Shown here piece after piece: positions 6,547 to 14,144 of a DNA stretch of 64,000 nucleotides. The first letter of the stretch is position 1. Every line of letters begins with the position of its first letter. The DNA is taken from positions 1 to 64,000 of the forward strand of contig JAZNVC010000012.1 in the NCBI GenBank assembly GCA_045592625.1, in the 5' to 3' direction. Both the position numbers and the translations under genes were made by a program. This DNA is from SIG607 sp045592625 (GTDB lineage: Bacteria; Bacillota; Clostridia; Oscillospirales; Acutalibacteraceae). A model generated the notes under the pieces. That model was not told where the DNA came from. It did no database searches and worked only from the letters and a program-made list of their open reading frames with translations.

Positions 6547-7914
6547 ATGAGAAACGAAGAAAAAGAACGTCTTGAAAAACAGACGGAAACACGGTATTTA
6601 TGGCTCCGTTTTAAAAATGGCTGTAAAAGCCTGAATAAAAGTAAAGCCAGACAGTGTGCGCTGATTACGTTTTACATTCTCCTCATACTGATTTGGACTT
6701 TTAATAATGAAGGGTACAGTCTGGAGAATATGGATCTAGTTTCACCCACATTTGTTGCCCTATCCAAACTGTCTTTACCGCTAAGCATGCTCGGTGGCAC
6801 CGTCGCCATACTTATTTTGTACGGAACTCCCATCGGAAGTTTTAAGATTATGAGTGAATTACAGCGAATCGGTCTGACAAACAGCGCAGGAGAAACGCCT
6901 ATACTCACCGCTAAAACCAAAGACGAAAAGCAATCGGAAGTAACGGTATTTGAGTTTGACGGTGTGGGGATTCCACTTACAGAATGGGAAAATAAACGGC
7001 AGCGGATTGAGGCGGCGTTGAACATGCATATTGTCAAGCTGAAAGAGGGCAAAAACAAACGCTCTATTCTGCTCTATACCGTCCCCGCAGGCAATCAGCT
7101 TTCAAACCGTATCGAATGGAATGACAGCTATCTTATCAAAGACAACTCCACCCTTGTTCTCGGTAAAAGCCTTATGGGTACAGTTGCGGTGGATTTGTCA
7201 AAGATACCGCATATCCTACTCGGTGGCTCAACCGGTAGCGGTAAAAGTGTTCTGCGGAAACTTTTACTTATGCAGGCAGTAAAGAAAAACGCCGTTGTTA
7301 GCATAGCCGATTTTAAGGGCGGCGTGGATTTCCCGGCAGAATGGCACAACAAATGCAAAATGTGTTTTGATGAGGATAATCTATCCCAACTACTGACCGG
7401 GCTTGTGGACGAGCTGCAACGGCGCAAAGTGTTGTTCCGTGAAAATGAGTGTCATAATCTCGATGAGTACAACAAGCGCACAGGCAAAGCGTTACAGCGA
7501 TATATCTTCGCCTGTGATGAGGTGGCAGAAATCCTTGACAAGACAGGGCTTACAAAAGAACAAAAGGACAAGGTCAGTCTGATAGAAAGCAAACTGTCGG
7601 TGATTGCCCGACAAGGCCGTGCCTTCGGTATTCATCTCATACTCGCCACACAAAGACCAGATGCCAATATTCTCTCTGGTCAGATCCGCAACAACATAGA
7701 TTGTCGAGTATGTGGCAGAGCCGACAACGTGCTTTCGCAAATTATTCTCGACAGCACCGCCGCAGCCGAGCAAATACCTAAAGATGCCGCAGGACGTTTT
7801 CTGCTCCACGATGGAACCATATTTCAAGCCTATCTCATAAATGAAAATAGCCTCCGACATAGGCATAACGGACAAGGAAGGCTTCATAATTTAGAAAGTG
7901 AAAAACAGGTATGA
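6547..7914 (+). CDS. FtsK/TcpA-like DNA translocase (coupling protein)
   Basis: 455 residues. Two N-terminal transmembrane helices (about residues 38-56 and 77-95) are followed by a cytoplasmic FtsK/SpoIIIE-type ATPase with Walker A GGSTGSGKS, Walker B YIFACDEVAE and the family motif LATQRPD. TcpA-type coupling proteins bring a nicked element to the conjugation channel of a helper; a role in segregation or replication is an alternative. ATG 6547 has GAGGTG at good distance; the GTGs at 6538 and 6541 lie in the ribosome site. It begins 11 bases after rep and is clearly cotranscribed. Confidence 0.88.
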   Translation: MRNEEKERLEKQTETRYLWLRFKNGCKSLNKSKARQCALITFYILLILIWTFNNEGYSLENMDLVSPTFVALSKLSLPLSMLGGTVAILILYGTPIGSFKIMSELQRIGLTNSAGETPILTAKTKDEKQSEVTVFEFDGVGIPLTEWENKRQRIEAALNMHIVKLKEGKNKRSILLYTVPAGNQLSNRIEWNDSYLIKDNSTLVLGKSLMGTVAVDLSKIPHILLGGSTGSGKSVLRKLLLMQAVKKNAVVSIADFKGGVDFPAEWHNKCKMCFDEDNLSQLLTGLVDELQRRKVLFRENECHNLDEYNKRTGKALQRYIFACDEVAEILDKTGLTKEQKDKVSLIESKLSVIARQGRAFGIHLILATQRPDANILSGQIRNNIDCRVCGRADNVLSQIILDSTAAAEQIPKDAAGRFLLHDGTIFQAYLINENSLRHRHNGQGRLHNLESEKQV

Positions 7915-7968
7915 AAATTACATTGATATATTTTGTTGATTATCGCAAAAAGAAGGTGGTGGGCACCT

Positions 7969-8130
7969 ATGACAACATATATAACAGAAGCCCACGAAAA
8001 GCGCATACGCGGTCAGGTTATATCTGTTGTTAATCTGACTCCCAGTTTTCGTGAGGATCAAAAAAGTGCTGCGAAGAAAGCAATCGAACAGCAGCTTTAT
8101 GAAATTTTCTGTAAATATGTGAAAGCTTGA
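7969..8130 (+). CDS. Small element-encoded protein (53 residues)
   Basis: Starts at ATG 7969 after GAAGGTGG and ends in TGA. The sequence is basic, with a predicted C-terminal helix (REDQKSAAKKAIEQQL). Short ORFs of this size and position, directly before the recombinase, are common in clostridial integrative elements (for example TnpW-like proteins). The resemblance here is general only, so no function is assigned. Confidence 0.6.
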   Translation: MTTYITEAHEKRIRGQVISVVNLTPSFREDQKSAAKKAIEQQLYEIFCKYVKA

Positions 8131-8207
8131 CTTGAACAAACGGAGTAGCTCACTTATAATATAAGTGTCAGTTACTCCGCTTCTTTTTGCGAAGAAGGGA
8201 GTACAAA

Positions 8208-9716
8208 TTGAGTCTTTATGACGCTATTTATGCAAGACAATCGGTTGACAGGATAGACAGCATATCCGTTGAAAGTCAGGTCGAGTTTTGCAAAAAGGAA
8301 GTGATAGGGCAGGAAATAAAGGTATATACGGACAAGGGCTATAGCGGAAAAAACATTGACCGTCCTGCGTTTCAAGAGCTTATGCGGGATATTGAATCTG
8401 GTATTATTCGCCGTGTTATCGTCTATCGGCTTGACCGTATCAGCCGTTCGGTGCTTGACTTTGCCAACGTTATTGACATATTCCAAAAGCATAATGTGGA
8501 CTTTGTCAGCACAATGGAAAAGTTTGATACTGGAACGCCAATCGGTAAAGCTATGTTGATGATTGTTATGATCTTCGCACAGCTTGAACGCGAGACCATT
8601 CAGCAGCGTGTTATTGATGCCTATTCATCACGAAGCAAACGCGGTTTTTATATGGGCGGCAGAGTTCCGTTTGGATTTGACCTTAAAGAAACGCTGATTG
8701 ACGGAATACGCACAAAAATGTATGAGCCGATTGAGTCTGAAGCAGAAATCGTCAGACTGATATTCTCACTTTATTCCGAACCGCAAACTTCACTTGGGGA
8801 TGTAATGCGCTATCTGGAAGCACGCGGAATACGAAAGCGTGACGGCAAGCTCTTTAACCGAAGCCGATTGCGTGATGTGGTTATAAATCCCGTGTATGTC
8901 AGAGCCGATTATCAACTATATGACTTTTTCAAAGCGCAAGGCACCAATATTGCCAACATACCCGATGATTTTATCGGCACGAACGGAGCGTATTTGTATT
9001 CCGGTGATACCAAGAAGCGCAAAACCGTATCGCTTGAAGGTCATACCCTTGTAATTGCTCCGCACGAAGGGCTTGTTGATTCAAGAACGTGGATCAAATG
9101 CCGTTCAAAATGCCTAAATAATCAGAGTGTTGCAAAGCCTGTTAAAGCGAAGGCGACGTGGCTTGCAGGCAAAATCAAATGTGCTCATTGCGGATATGCC
9201 CTCACCGCCAAAATATACCGATGTAAAACCAAGTCCGATAACCGCTATTATCTCTGCAACAATAAATACAATGCCGGTGGCTGTAACTTCGGCTCACTTG
9301 ACGCCGATATAGTCGATGAAATTGTATTTGAAGAAATGCAGAAGAAATTAGCGGAGTTCAAAACACTTTCTAAACAAAAGCAGGAAGGCTGTAACCTGCA
9401 AATCGTCAAGCTTAAAACACGCATAGATGCTATCGACAATGAAATATCCTCTCTGCTCGATAAAATCACTGCAGCCAATGAAACAGTTATGCAGTACATA
9501 AATAACCGCATTGCTGAACTGGATGCCGAAAAGAAAGAACTGTATGCACAGATCACACAGTTTGATAATGACCGCAAGGATAACATAGGTGAAATCAGCG
9601 GTTATATGGAGCATTGGAATGAGTTGTCGGTCAGCGACAAAATCACAGTTGTAGATTCGTTGATTGAGCGTATTAACGCTTCAGAAGACAGTCTTGAAAT
9701 CAAGTGGAAAATATAA
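8208..9716 (+). CDS. Large serine recombinase (integrase)
   Basis: 502 residues. The N-terminal resolvase catalytic domain has the nucleophile Ser12 in YARQS and the helix motif VYRLDRISRS. It is followed by the Recombinase domain (about 165-270), a zinc beta-ribbon with four cysteines (CAHCGY, then YLCNNKYNAGGC) and a C-terminal coiled coil (about 395-470). Start: TTG 8208 with AAGGGAG seven bases before it gives the normal MSLYDAIYARQS beginning; an upstream TTG at 8187 has no ribosome site. It integrates and excises the element; its place at the right end next to an apparently interrupted gene fits. Confidence 0.93.
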   Translation: MSLYDAIYARQSVDRIDSISVESQVEFCKKEVIGQEIKVYTDKGYSGKNIDRPAFQELMRDIESGIIRRVIVYRLDRISRSVLDFANVIDIFQKHNVDFVSTMEKFDTGTPIGKAMLMIVMIFAQLERETIQQRVIDAYSSRSKRGFYMGGRVPFGFDLKETLIDGIRTKMYEPIESEAEIVRLIFSLYSEPQTSLGDVMRYLEARGIRKRDGKLFNRSRLRDVVINPVYVRADYQLYDFFKAQGTNIANIPDDFIGTNGAYLYSGDTKKRKTVSLEGHTLVIAPHEGLVDSRTWIKCRSKCLNNQSVAKPVKAKATWLAGKIKCAHCGYALTAKIYRCKTKSDNRYYLCNNKYNAGGCNFGSLDADIVDEIVFEEMQKKLAEFKTLSKQKQEGCNLQIVKLKTRIDAIDNEISSLLDKITAANETVMQYINNRIAELDAEKKELYAQITQFDNDRKDNIGEISGYMEHWNELSVSDKITVVDSLIERINASEDSLEIKWKI

Positions 9717-9845
9717 TTATTTTTTATCGCAAATCCATTCCACTCTGATTGTTCAGGCGAAGCATTACGCTTAACTGCAGATAAGCTGGACAGCAAAAAC
9801 TTCTATGCATGTAACCCGTCATTCGATAAAGGTTGCGGAAAATAA
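9717..9845 (+). pseudogene. 3' remnant of a host gene at the right element junction
   Basis: Directly after the recombinase stop, and in the same frame, an open frame continues to TAA 9843-9845. Its product tail (PFHSDCSGEALRL ... CNPSFDKGCGK) reads like a real protein end with three cysteines, has no start codon or ribosome site, and is followed by its own terminator. The simplest explanation is that the serine recombinase inserted the element into this gene; the 5' part is not seen elsewhere in the window. The family was not recognised. Confidence 0.5.
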
Positions 9846-9846
9846 A

Positions 9847-9884
9847 TTAGAAGAGCGGATGGGTATCAATCCGCTCTTCTAATC
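9847..9884. terminator. Bidirectional terminator
   Basis: A 14-bp stem (TTAGAAGAGCGGAT with ATCCGCTCTTCTAA) lies between the host-gene remnant and the convergent desulforedoxin-like gene, with T-rich flanks in both directions. Confidence 0.8.
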
Positions 9885-9893
9885 ATTACAAAA

Positions 9894-10043
9894 TTATTTT
9901 TTTGCTAAAATTTTGTTTGCTTCTTCTTCAGAAATTTCTTTCATAGTTTCACCGCAGCATTTAATACCACAGTTATCGCAGGTGCAATCGATTAATACCA
10001 TAACCATTGCTCCGCATTTTTCGCAAAGTACAATTTTATCCAT
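9894..10043 (-). CDS. Small cysteine-rich desulforedoxin-like protein
   Basis: 49 residues with seven cysteines: CEKCG near the start, CTCDNCG in the middle and KCCGETM near the end. The first and last motifs match the Cys-X2-C and CC-G-E-x-M iron-binding pattern of desulforedoxin and the desulfoferrodoxin N-terminal domain; the central CTCDNC is an additional insertion. AAGGAGG precedes the start. It lies 12 bases after the CsoR-family gene and is presumably cotranscribed, suggesting metal or redox handling under CsoR control. The metal is not determined by the sequence. Confidence 0.7.
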   Translation of the reverse strand: MDKIVLCEKCGAMVMVLIDCTCDNCGIKCCGETMKEISEEEANKILAKK

Positions 10044-10055
10044 ATTAACACCTCC

Positions 10056-10352
10056 TTATTGATTAAATCTTTTAAATAAACTGATTAATTCATCAATAGT
10101 ACCTAAATCGCCGTTTTCTAAATCTCTGGTTACGCAGGTATACAAGTGGTTTTCCAAAATATGAGAGGATAGGCTTTTGACAGAATTTTTGACAGCAGAT
10201 AATTGAACCAATACGTCATTACAGTATGAATCATTCTCGACCATTTTAGTTATTCCGCTGATTTGACCTTTTATTCTGTTCAGCCTATTAATTATCAGTT
10301 TTTTCTCATCGGGGCCTCTTTTTGTTTTTTTATTACAGCAACCGTTCTCCAT
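10056..10352 (-). CDS. CsoR/FrmR-family metal-sensing repressor
   Basis: 98 residues. The CsoR four-helix fold signature is clear: KKLIINRLNRIKGQISGI followed by Cys in DSYCNDVLVQLSAVK and the distal HLYTC motif, giving the Cys-His-Cys set of copper-sensing CsoR. An extra CC pair occurs at the N-terminus (MENGCC). The start is ATG 10352 with AGGAGG; a longer open frame upstream lacks a ribosome site and crosses the operator. G-tract palindromes sit just upstream, so the gene should be autoregulated together with the small cysteine-rich protein behind it. Confidence 0.9.
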   Translation of the reverse strand: MENGCCNKKTKRGPDEKKLIINRLNRIKGQISGITKMVENDSYCNDVLVQLSAVKNSVKSLSSHILENHLYTCVTRDLENGDLGTIDELISLFKRFNQ

Positions 10353-10374
10353 ATCGCACCTCCTGAATATATAA

Positions 10375-10414
10375 TATACCCAGTGGGGGTATAATGTCAA
10401 TAGGGGGGTATATT
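10375..10414 (-). promoter_or_regulatory. CsoR-type operator
   Basis: TATACCC-AGT-GGGGGTATA (10375-10393) is a near-palindrome with the G/C tract typical of CsoR/RcnR family operators. A second half-like element, TAGGGGGGTATA, follows at 10401-10412. Both lie immediately upstream of the repressor start, overlapping the expected promoter. Confidence 0.75.
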
Positions 10415-10438
10415 GTGATAAAAACTGCGGGAAATAAA

Positions 10439-10471
10439 AAAGGGGCAGATGGGTGACCATCTGCTCCTTTA
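10439..10471. terminator. Intrinsic terminator downstream of the HTH/zinc-ribbon gene
   Basis: AAGGGGCAGATGG pairs with CCATCTGCTCCTT across a GTGA loop. On the minus strand the hairpin follows the HTH/zinc-ribbon gene and is followed by a T-rich stretch. Confidence 0.75.
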
Positions 10472-10513
10472 AAATATCTAATCGACATTTAGGCAATAAT
10501 CGGGGTTTTATTA

Positions 10514-11122
10514 TTAATCTTTTGAAATTACTTTTTTTTGCCAGGATTTTTGGTGGCAATGGGGACACTTCATATATCGGGTGCGGTTGATATGTTGTGC
10601 CATAAATACGCTTTTATAGGAAGGTACATATTTGTGGTTGCAGTGGGTGCATTCATAATATCCTGCCTTTTGTTCAATTTTCAGCATAAAGGGAGCGGCA
10701 ACCAGCAACGGTAAAAAGCCTATTATAATAAGAACCACACGCTGCCATTCTTTAAGAGGAACATATGAAGCAAAAATGCAGAGTGAAAGAAGAACAAAAA
10801 TACAAATTACTCCTACAATAATTTCAATGTTCAGTAAAATTTTATCGGATTTTTCTTTTTGTTTTGCTAAATCAATAAGCAGTTTTTGGGTATTTTTTTC
10901 ATTATTTTCCATAATTCTCTCTCCTATCAATAATTCATTGACTTTAATTTCTAAGGTTTCGCAAAGTTCCAACATAATGGAGGCATCGGGAAGAGATTTT
11001 CCCGTTTCCCACTTTGAAACAGCCCGATCGGTTATATTCAGTTTTTCGGCCAGTTGCATTTGGGTAAGGTTTTTATCCTTTCTGCACTTTGCAATAAATA
11101 AACCGATTTTTTTCTGATTCAT
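10514..11122 (-). CDS. XRE-family regulator with membrane helices and zinc ribbon
   Basis: 202 residues. An N-terminal XRE domain (about 5-60, motif LTQMQLAEKLNITDRAVSKW) is followed by a polar linker, two transmembrane helices (about 97-118 and 127-147) and a C-terminal zinc ribbon with CTHC and CPHC pairs. Membrane-anchored HTH proteins of this type are common in Clostridia and are thought to sense envelope conditions. It is monocistronic, with ribosome site GGAGAG before ATG. Its targets are unknown. Confidence 0.85.
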   Translation of the reverse strand: MNQKKIGLFIAKCRKDKNLTQMQLAEKLNITDRAVSKWETGKSLPDASIMLELCETLEIKVNELLIGERIMENNEKNTQKLLIDLAKQKEKSDKILLNIEIIVGVICIFVLLSLCIFASYVPLKEWQRVVLIIIGFLPLLVAAPFMLKIEQKAGYYECTHCNHKYVPSYKSVFMAQHINRTRYMKCPHCHQKSWQKKVISKD

Positions 11123-11194
11123 ATAAATCTCTCCTTTGATTAAATCTTATACAAAAACCTTAAAAAAATCCACATACTGATGGTTGAGTTGCTA

Positions 11195-11229
11195 AAAAAG
11201 CCCGAAAATTTTACTTTTCGGGCTTTTTA
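11195..11229 (-). terminator. Intrinsic terminator of the glycoside-hydrolase-like gene
   Basis: AAAAAGCCCGAAAA pairs with TTTTCGGGCTTTTT. On the minus strand it begins directly after the stop codon of the large gene at 11230 and ends in a T run. Confidence 0.85.
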
Positions 11230-13275
11230 TTAGTCGTTAATAAGGAGAACCTTATGCTTTTTAGCCTTAAGTGACATAGGCATCTTGATTTCCTCACCTG
11301 TTAAAGCGTCATATACCTTTTGGGTGTCGCTTAGTTTAAAGTCAATATTGTTGTTATCAATAGTACTCATATTTGAGATGAAGCCTAAGCGTTTGCCGTC
11401 CTTTTCGTAGTAGGATATCTGAGTTTTTTCACTGCCGCAATCAACATTTGTAAGCCAATACGGTTTAAACTCGCTGCCCTCGATACCAAAGTCGTCAATT
11501 GCTTTCCATATAGGAGACATAAGCTCAAGAGGTTCGGTAATAACGTTAGGTCTTGGCAAAATACCGTGCACAAGGCTTATGGTCATAGAATCTTCAAAGC
11601 TCCAGTTGGGGAAGGTATAAGCGATAAGCTCGTGAACAAGACCAAAGTTTCTGCCGATATATTCGGTTCTTATATAGTCGGGTGTCATATAGTCGATGCA
11701 GTCGTCACCCTGACAGGAGATAAACCATTGCACGTCCTCGCCGTCCCAGTTCATATGGCAGAAGGAATAAGCGGGAATATTGCAGCAACTGCTGATGTGG
11801 GGATTGAAGTAACCGCCACGCTCCTCAAGGAACTCATAAATACCTCTGCAGAATTCTCGAACCTTGCTGATAGGATAGGTGGGCTGGGTATTTCCAAATG
11901 GGTCAACAAAACCGCAACCGTGCTTTTGGTTGAAGCAACCGTAGGGAATGCAGAAGGTATCAATATAAAGACCGTCAAAATCAAAATCGGTAATAACCTT
12001 TTTGATGCCCTTTAAGAGATATTGGTTAAACTCACTTCCCGAACACATATGACGGGCACGTTGATTGGGTTTTCGGTACCAAGAGAAGTCCTTTACGGTA
12101 TCGGGAGCAATCATATTAATCCATTCGTCGCTCTTTGATGCCCAGTAAGGAGAAAGGGTTGACAATTCGTAGCCAAAATAGGGTACAACCTTTATTCCTC
12201 TGCTGTGGCATTCATTTATTATTTCAGAGGTTCTCTTTACGGTATCCTCACCTATAATCCAGCAATTCTGAACAGGGTTCCATTTTTCGTGAAGGATAAG
12301 GGTGGTTACGCCCAGTCGCTTCATTCTATCGTAGCAGTTTTCACCGCTTCCTTCAACAATTTCCCCTGCAAGATAGTCGTTATATTCAATGGGGATTTTG
12401 CCGTTGAAACAGTCGATATGTAAAATCTTTTCTTTATAGGGGTTTTCAGGGAAGGGTTTTACAGGAGTGAACTGGAAGTTAAAGTCAAAGGTTAAGGGCA
12501 GAGCAGAATTCTTTTTGGGAGTAACGCCGTCGGGACGGTACCAAGATAAAGGATAACTGTCGGTAAGATGGAGTCTTACGATAACCTCTTCTTCGCCGTC
12601 GATAATTTCCATAGCTCTGTTTATATCTTCGGGCTGCCAATTCTTATTATGGTCGGCAGCAAAGCAGAAACCTCTTGTTTCGTCGCCAACGTAAAGAATA
12701 GGCATAAAGTGCATAGCCATAGATGAGGGAATCTCACGGCTGGAGGCAACTCTGTTTTCGGGAATGGATTTACCCTCAAAGGAGGGTGTGGGACAGCCTT
12801 CTCTGTTGGGAAAATAGTGGAAGTTTTTAGCATATGCCTTTTTAAGCGGAATTTCCACCCAAAGTCTGTCAAGAGACCAGTTGGTCGATTTTTGGAAGCC
12901 ATATTCCTTATCCTCGTAAAGAGTGTGTGTACGTGGCATAGCCGAAAGAACAATATTTGTATAGCCATCAAATTCAACGGTAGAAACAACGTCTATGGTA
13001 ATGGCTTCACTTCTCATACTTGAGCAAATAATAGCTTTTTCATCATCTTTGCTCAGAACGAAGTTTTCAACCTCGGTCCACTGACAATCATTGCCGTCTT
13101 CCTTTGCAACTACTCTGATAGGGGAGGAAAGTATTTCTTCATTAAGCACCTTTACAGAAGAATAAAGCACATTATTTTCAATAACGTAGTCTCTGCCCCA
13201 AACCTTAAGGTCAACCTTATTGTCGGCACAGGAACATTCAAGCGGTGTCCAGGTGTTTAAAATTTTCTTTTCCAT
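11230..13275 (-). CDS. Large glycoside-hydrolase-like protein, cytoplasmic
   Basis: 681 residues without signal peptide or membrane segment. The N-terminal half looks like a beta-sandwich (with SPIRVVAKEDGN and EVIVRLHL strands). The C-terminal half reads as a TIM-barrel glycosidase: GVTTLILHEKW, GIKVVPYFGYELS, then DFDFDGLYIDTFC and WDGEDVQWF, where the Asp residues at strand ends could be catalytic. This overall plan resembles GH123-like/DUF6067 and GH36-type enzymes, but no family is certain. ATG 13275 has GGAGG upstream. Being intracellular, it may act on imported oligosaccharides. It is monocistronic. Confidence 0.7.
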   Translation of the reverse strand: MEKKILNTWTPLECSCADNKVDLKVWGRDYVIENNVLYSSVKVLNEEILSSPIRVVAKEDGNDCQWTEVENFVLSKDDEKAIICSSMRSEAITIDVVSTVEFDGYTNIVLSAMPRTHTLYEDKEYGFQKSTNWSLDRLWVEIPLKKAYAKNFHYFPNREGCPTPSFEGKSIPENRVASSREIPSSMAMHFMPILYVGDETRGFCFAADHNKNWQPEDINRAMEIIDGEEEVIVRLHLTDSYPLSWYRPDGVTPKKNSALPLTFDFNFQFTPVKPFPENPYKEKILHIDCFNGKIPIEYNDYLAGEIVEGSGENCYDRMKRLGVTTLILHEKWNPVQNCWIIGEDTVKRTSEIINECHSRGIKVVPYFGYELSTLSPYWASKSDEWINMIAPDTVKDFSWYRKPNQRARHMCSGSEFNQYLLKGIKKVITDFDFDGLYIDTFCIPYGCFNQKHGCGFVDPFGNTQPTYPISKVREFCRGIYEFLEERGGYFNPHISSCCNIPAYSFCHMNWDGEDVQWFISCQGDDCIDYMTPDYIRTEYIGRNFGLVHELIAYTFPNWSFEDSMTISLVHGILPRPNVITEPLELMSPIWKAIDDFGIEGSEFKPYWLTNVDCGSEKTQISYYEKDGKRLGFISNMSTIDNNNIDFKLSDTQKVYDALTGEEIKMPMSLKAKKHKVLLIND

Positions 13276-13444
13276 AACAGCCTCCTATTAAATGGATTTT
13301 AGTATAAATTAAGTATAAAATATGATGATTTATTTGTCAATGAAGAAAACCGACGAAAATTCATTAAAAACTTCGTTTTTTCGAAAAGATGTCGGTGAAT
13401 GTCGCAAATTGCAATGTTATAATAGAATAAAAGGAGGTGAAATT

Positions 13445-14077
13445 ATGCCAAAAATTTATTTAAGTCCCGCATATCACAAATGGAATCCTTGCTGTATTGA
13501 CGGTTGTGATGAAACTACTCATAATAATCTTTATCTGGATGAATTGGAAAAGTATCTTAAAGCCTGTAACATCAGCTATAAAAGAGGCGTAAGGCGAGTT
13601 CCAAAATCAAGCGAAGACAGCAATGCGTTACTTAGCAAAGCGGTAAGAGAGTCTAATGAATATGGTGCCGATATTTATTATGTCAGTCATACCAATGCAT
13701 ATAATTCAAAAGTAAAGGGCTATAGACCCATAATTTATCCGGGATATAAGGATGCCCAAAGACTTGCTGAAATTTTAATGGAAAAACGCAGTGAAATTTA
13801 TCCTTTTGACGTTACCCTTAACACCCGTACCGATTTGTATGAATTAAGAGCAACAAATGCTACCGCCTACTATGAGGAACACGTTTTCCACGATAACAAG
13901 GAAGATGCAGAGTGGTTTCATAATAATATGAAGCTGATTGCCAAACAGACGGCAAAAGGTTTTTGTGAATATTTTGATATACCGTTTGTGGATATAAATG
14001 AGGAAAACAAGGCAAAAACCGTTATAGATTTACTTATAAAGGTCATAGACATTTTAAAAGAATTATTTAAAGTGTGA
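13445..14077 (+). CDS. N-acetylmuramoyl-L-alanine amidase-like protein (Amidase_3 fold)
   Basis: 210 residues. The start resembles an altered amidase_3 beginning (IYLSPAYHKWNPC in place of the usual DPGHGG), followed by ETTHNN, YVSHTNA (second zinc histidine and conserved Asn) and LYELRATNATAYYEE, which supplies the glutamate region. This zinc enzyme family cleaves the lactam bond of peptidoglycan. There is no signal peptide and no cell-wall-binding domain, unlike housekeeping amidases; phage-lysin-like or germination-related versions exist. GGAGGTG lies before ATG 13445; the longer upstream frame is not expected to be translated. Confidence 0.7.
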   Translation: MPKIYLSPAYHKWNPCCIDGCDETTHNNLYLDELEKYLKACNISYKRGVRRVPKSSEDSNALLSKAVRESNEYGADIYYVSHTNAYNSKVKGYRPIIYPGYKDAQRLAEILMEKRSEIYPFDVTLNTRTDLYELRATNATAYYEEHVFHDNKEDAEWFHNNMKLIAKQTAKGFCEYFDIPFVDINEENKAKTVIDLLIKVIDILKELFKV

Positions 14078-14086
14078 ATTTATGTA

Positions 14087-14115
14087 TTGACATATCCTGA
14101 GTATATTGGTATAAT
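14087..14115 (+). promoter_or_regulatory. Consensus sigma-A promoter of the citrate operon
   Basis: TTGACA (14087-14092), a 17-base spacer and TATAAT (14110-14115), both perfect consensus. The leader to ATG 14145 is short, about 22 bases. Confidence 0.85.
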
Positions 14116-14144
14116 TGTATGCAATTATACGAAAGCGAGTGATA

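Larger units (their letters stand above)
4020..9716 (+). mobile_element. Integrative element with CRESS-type Rep, TcpA-like translocase and serine recombinase
   Basis: A compact set of genes all on the plus strand: small peptide, XRE regulator, DUF961-like protein, origin-like stem-loop, CRESS-type Rep, FtsK/TcpA-like ATPase, small ORF and large serine recombinase. This matches integrative mobilizable elements whose Rep acts as replication and/or transfer initiator. The right end is probably just after the recombinase stop, because a host-like reading frame resumes there. The left end is not resolved: 4020 is nominal, and the exporter genes at 0.6-3.9 kb, with similar composition, may be cargo, putting the true left end outside the window. 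No complete conjugation apparatus is present. Confidence 0.75.
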
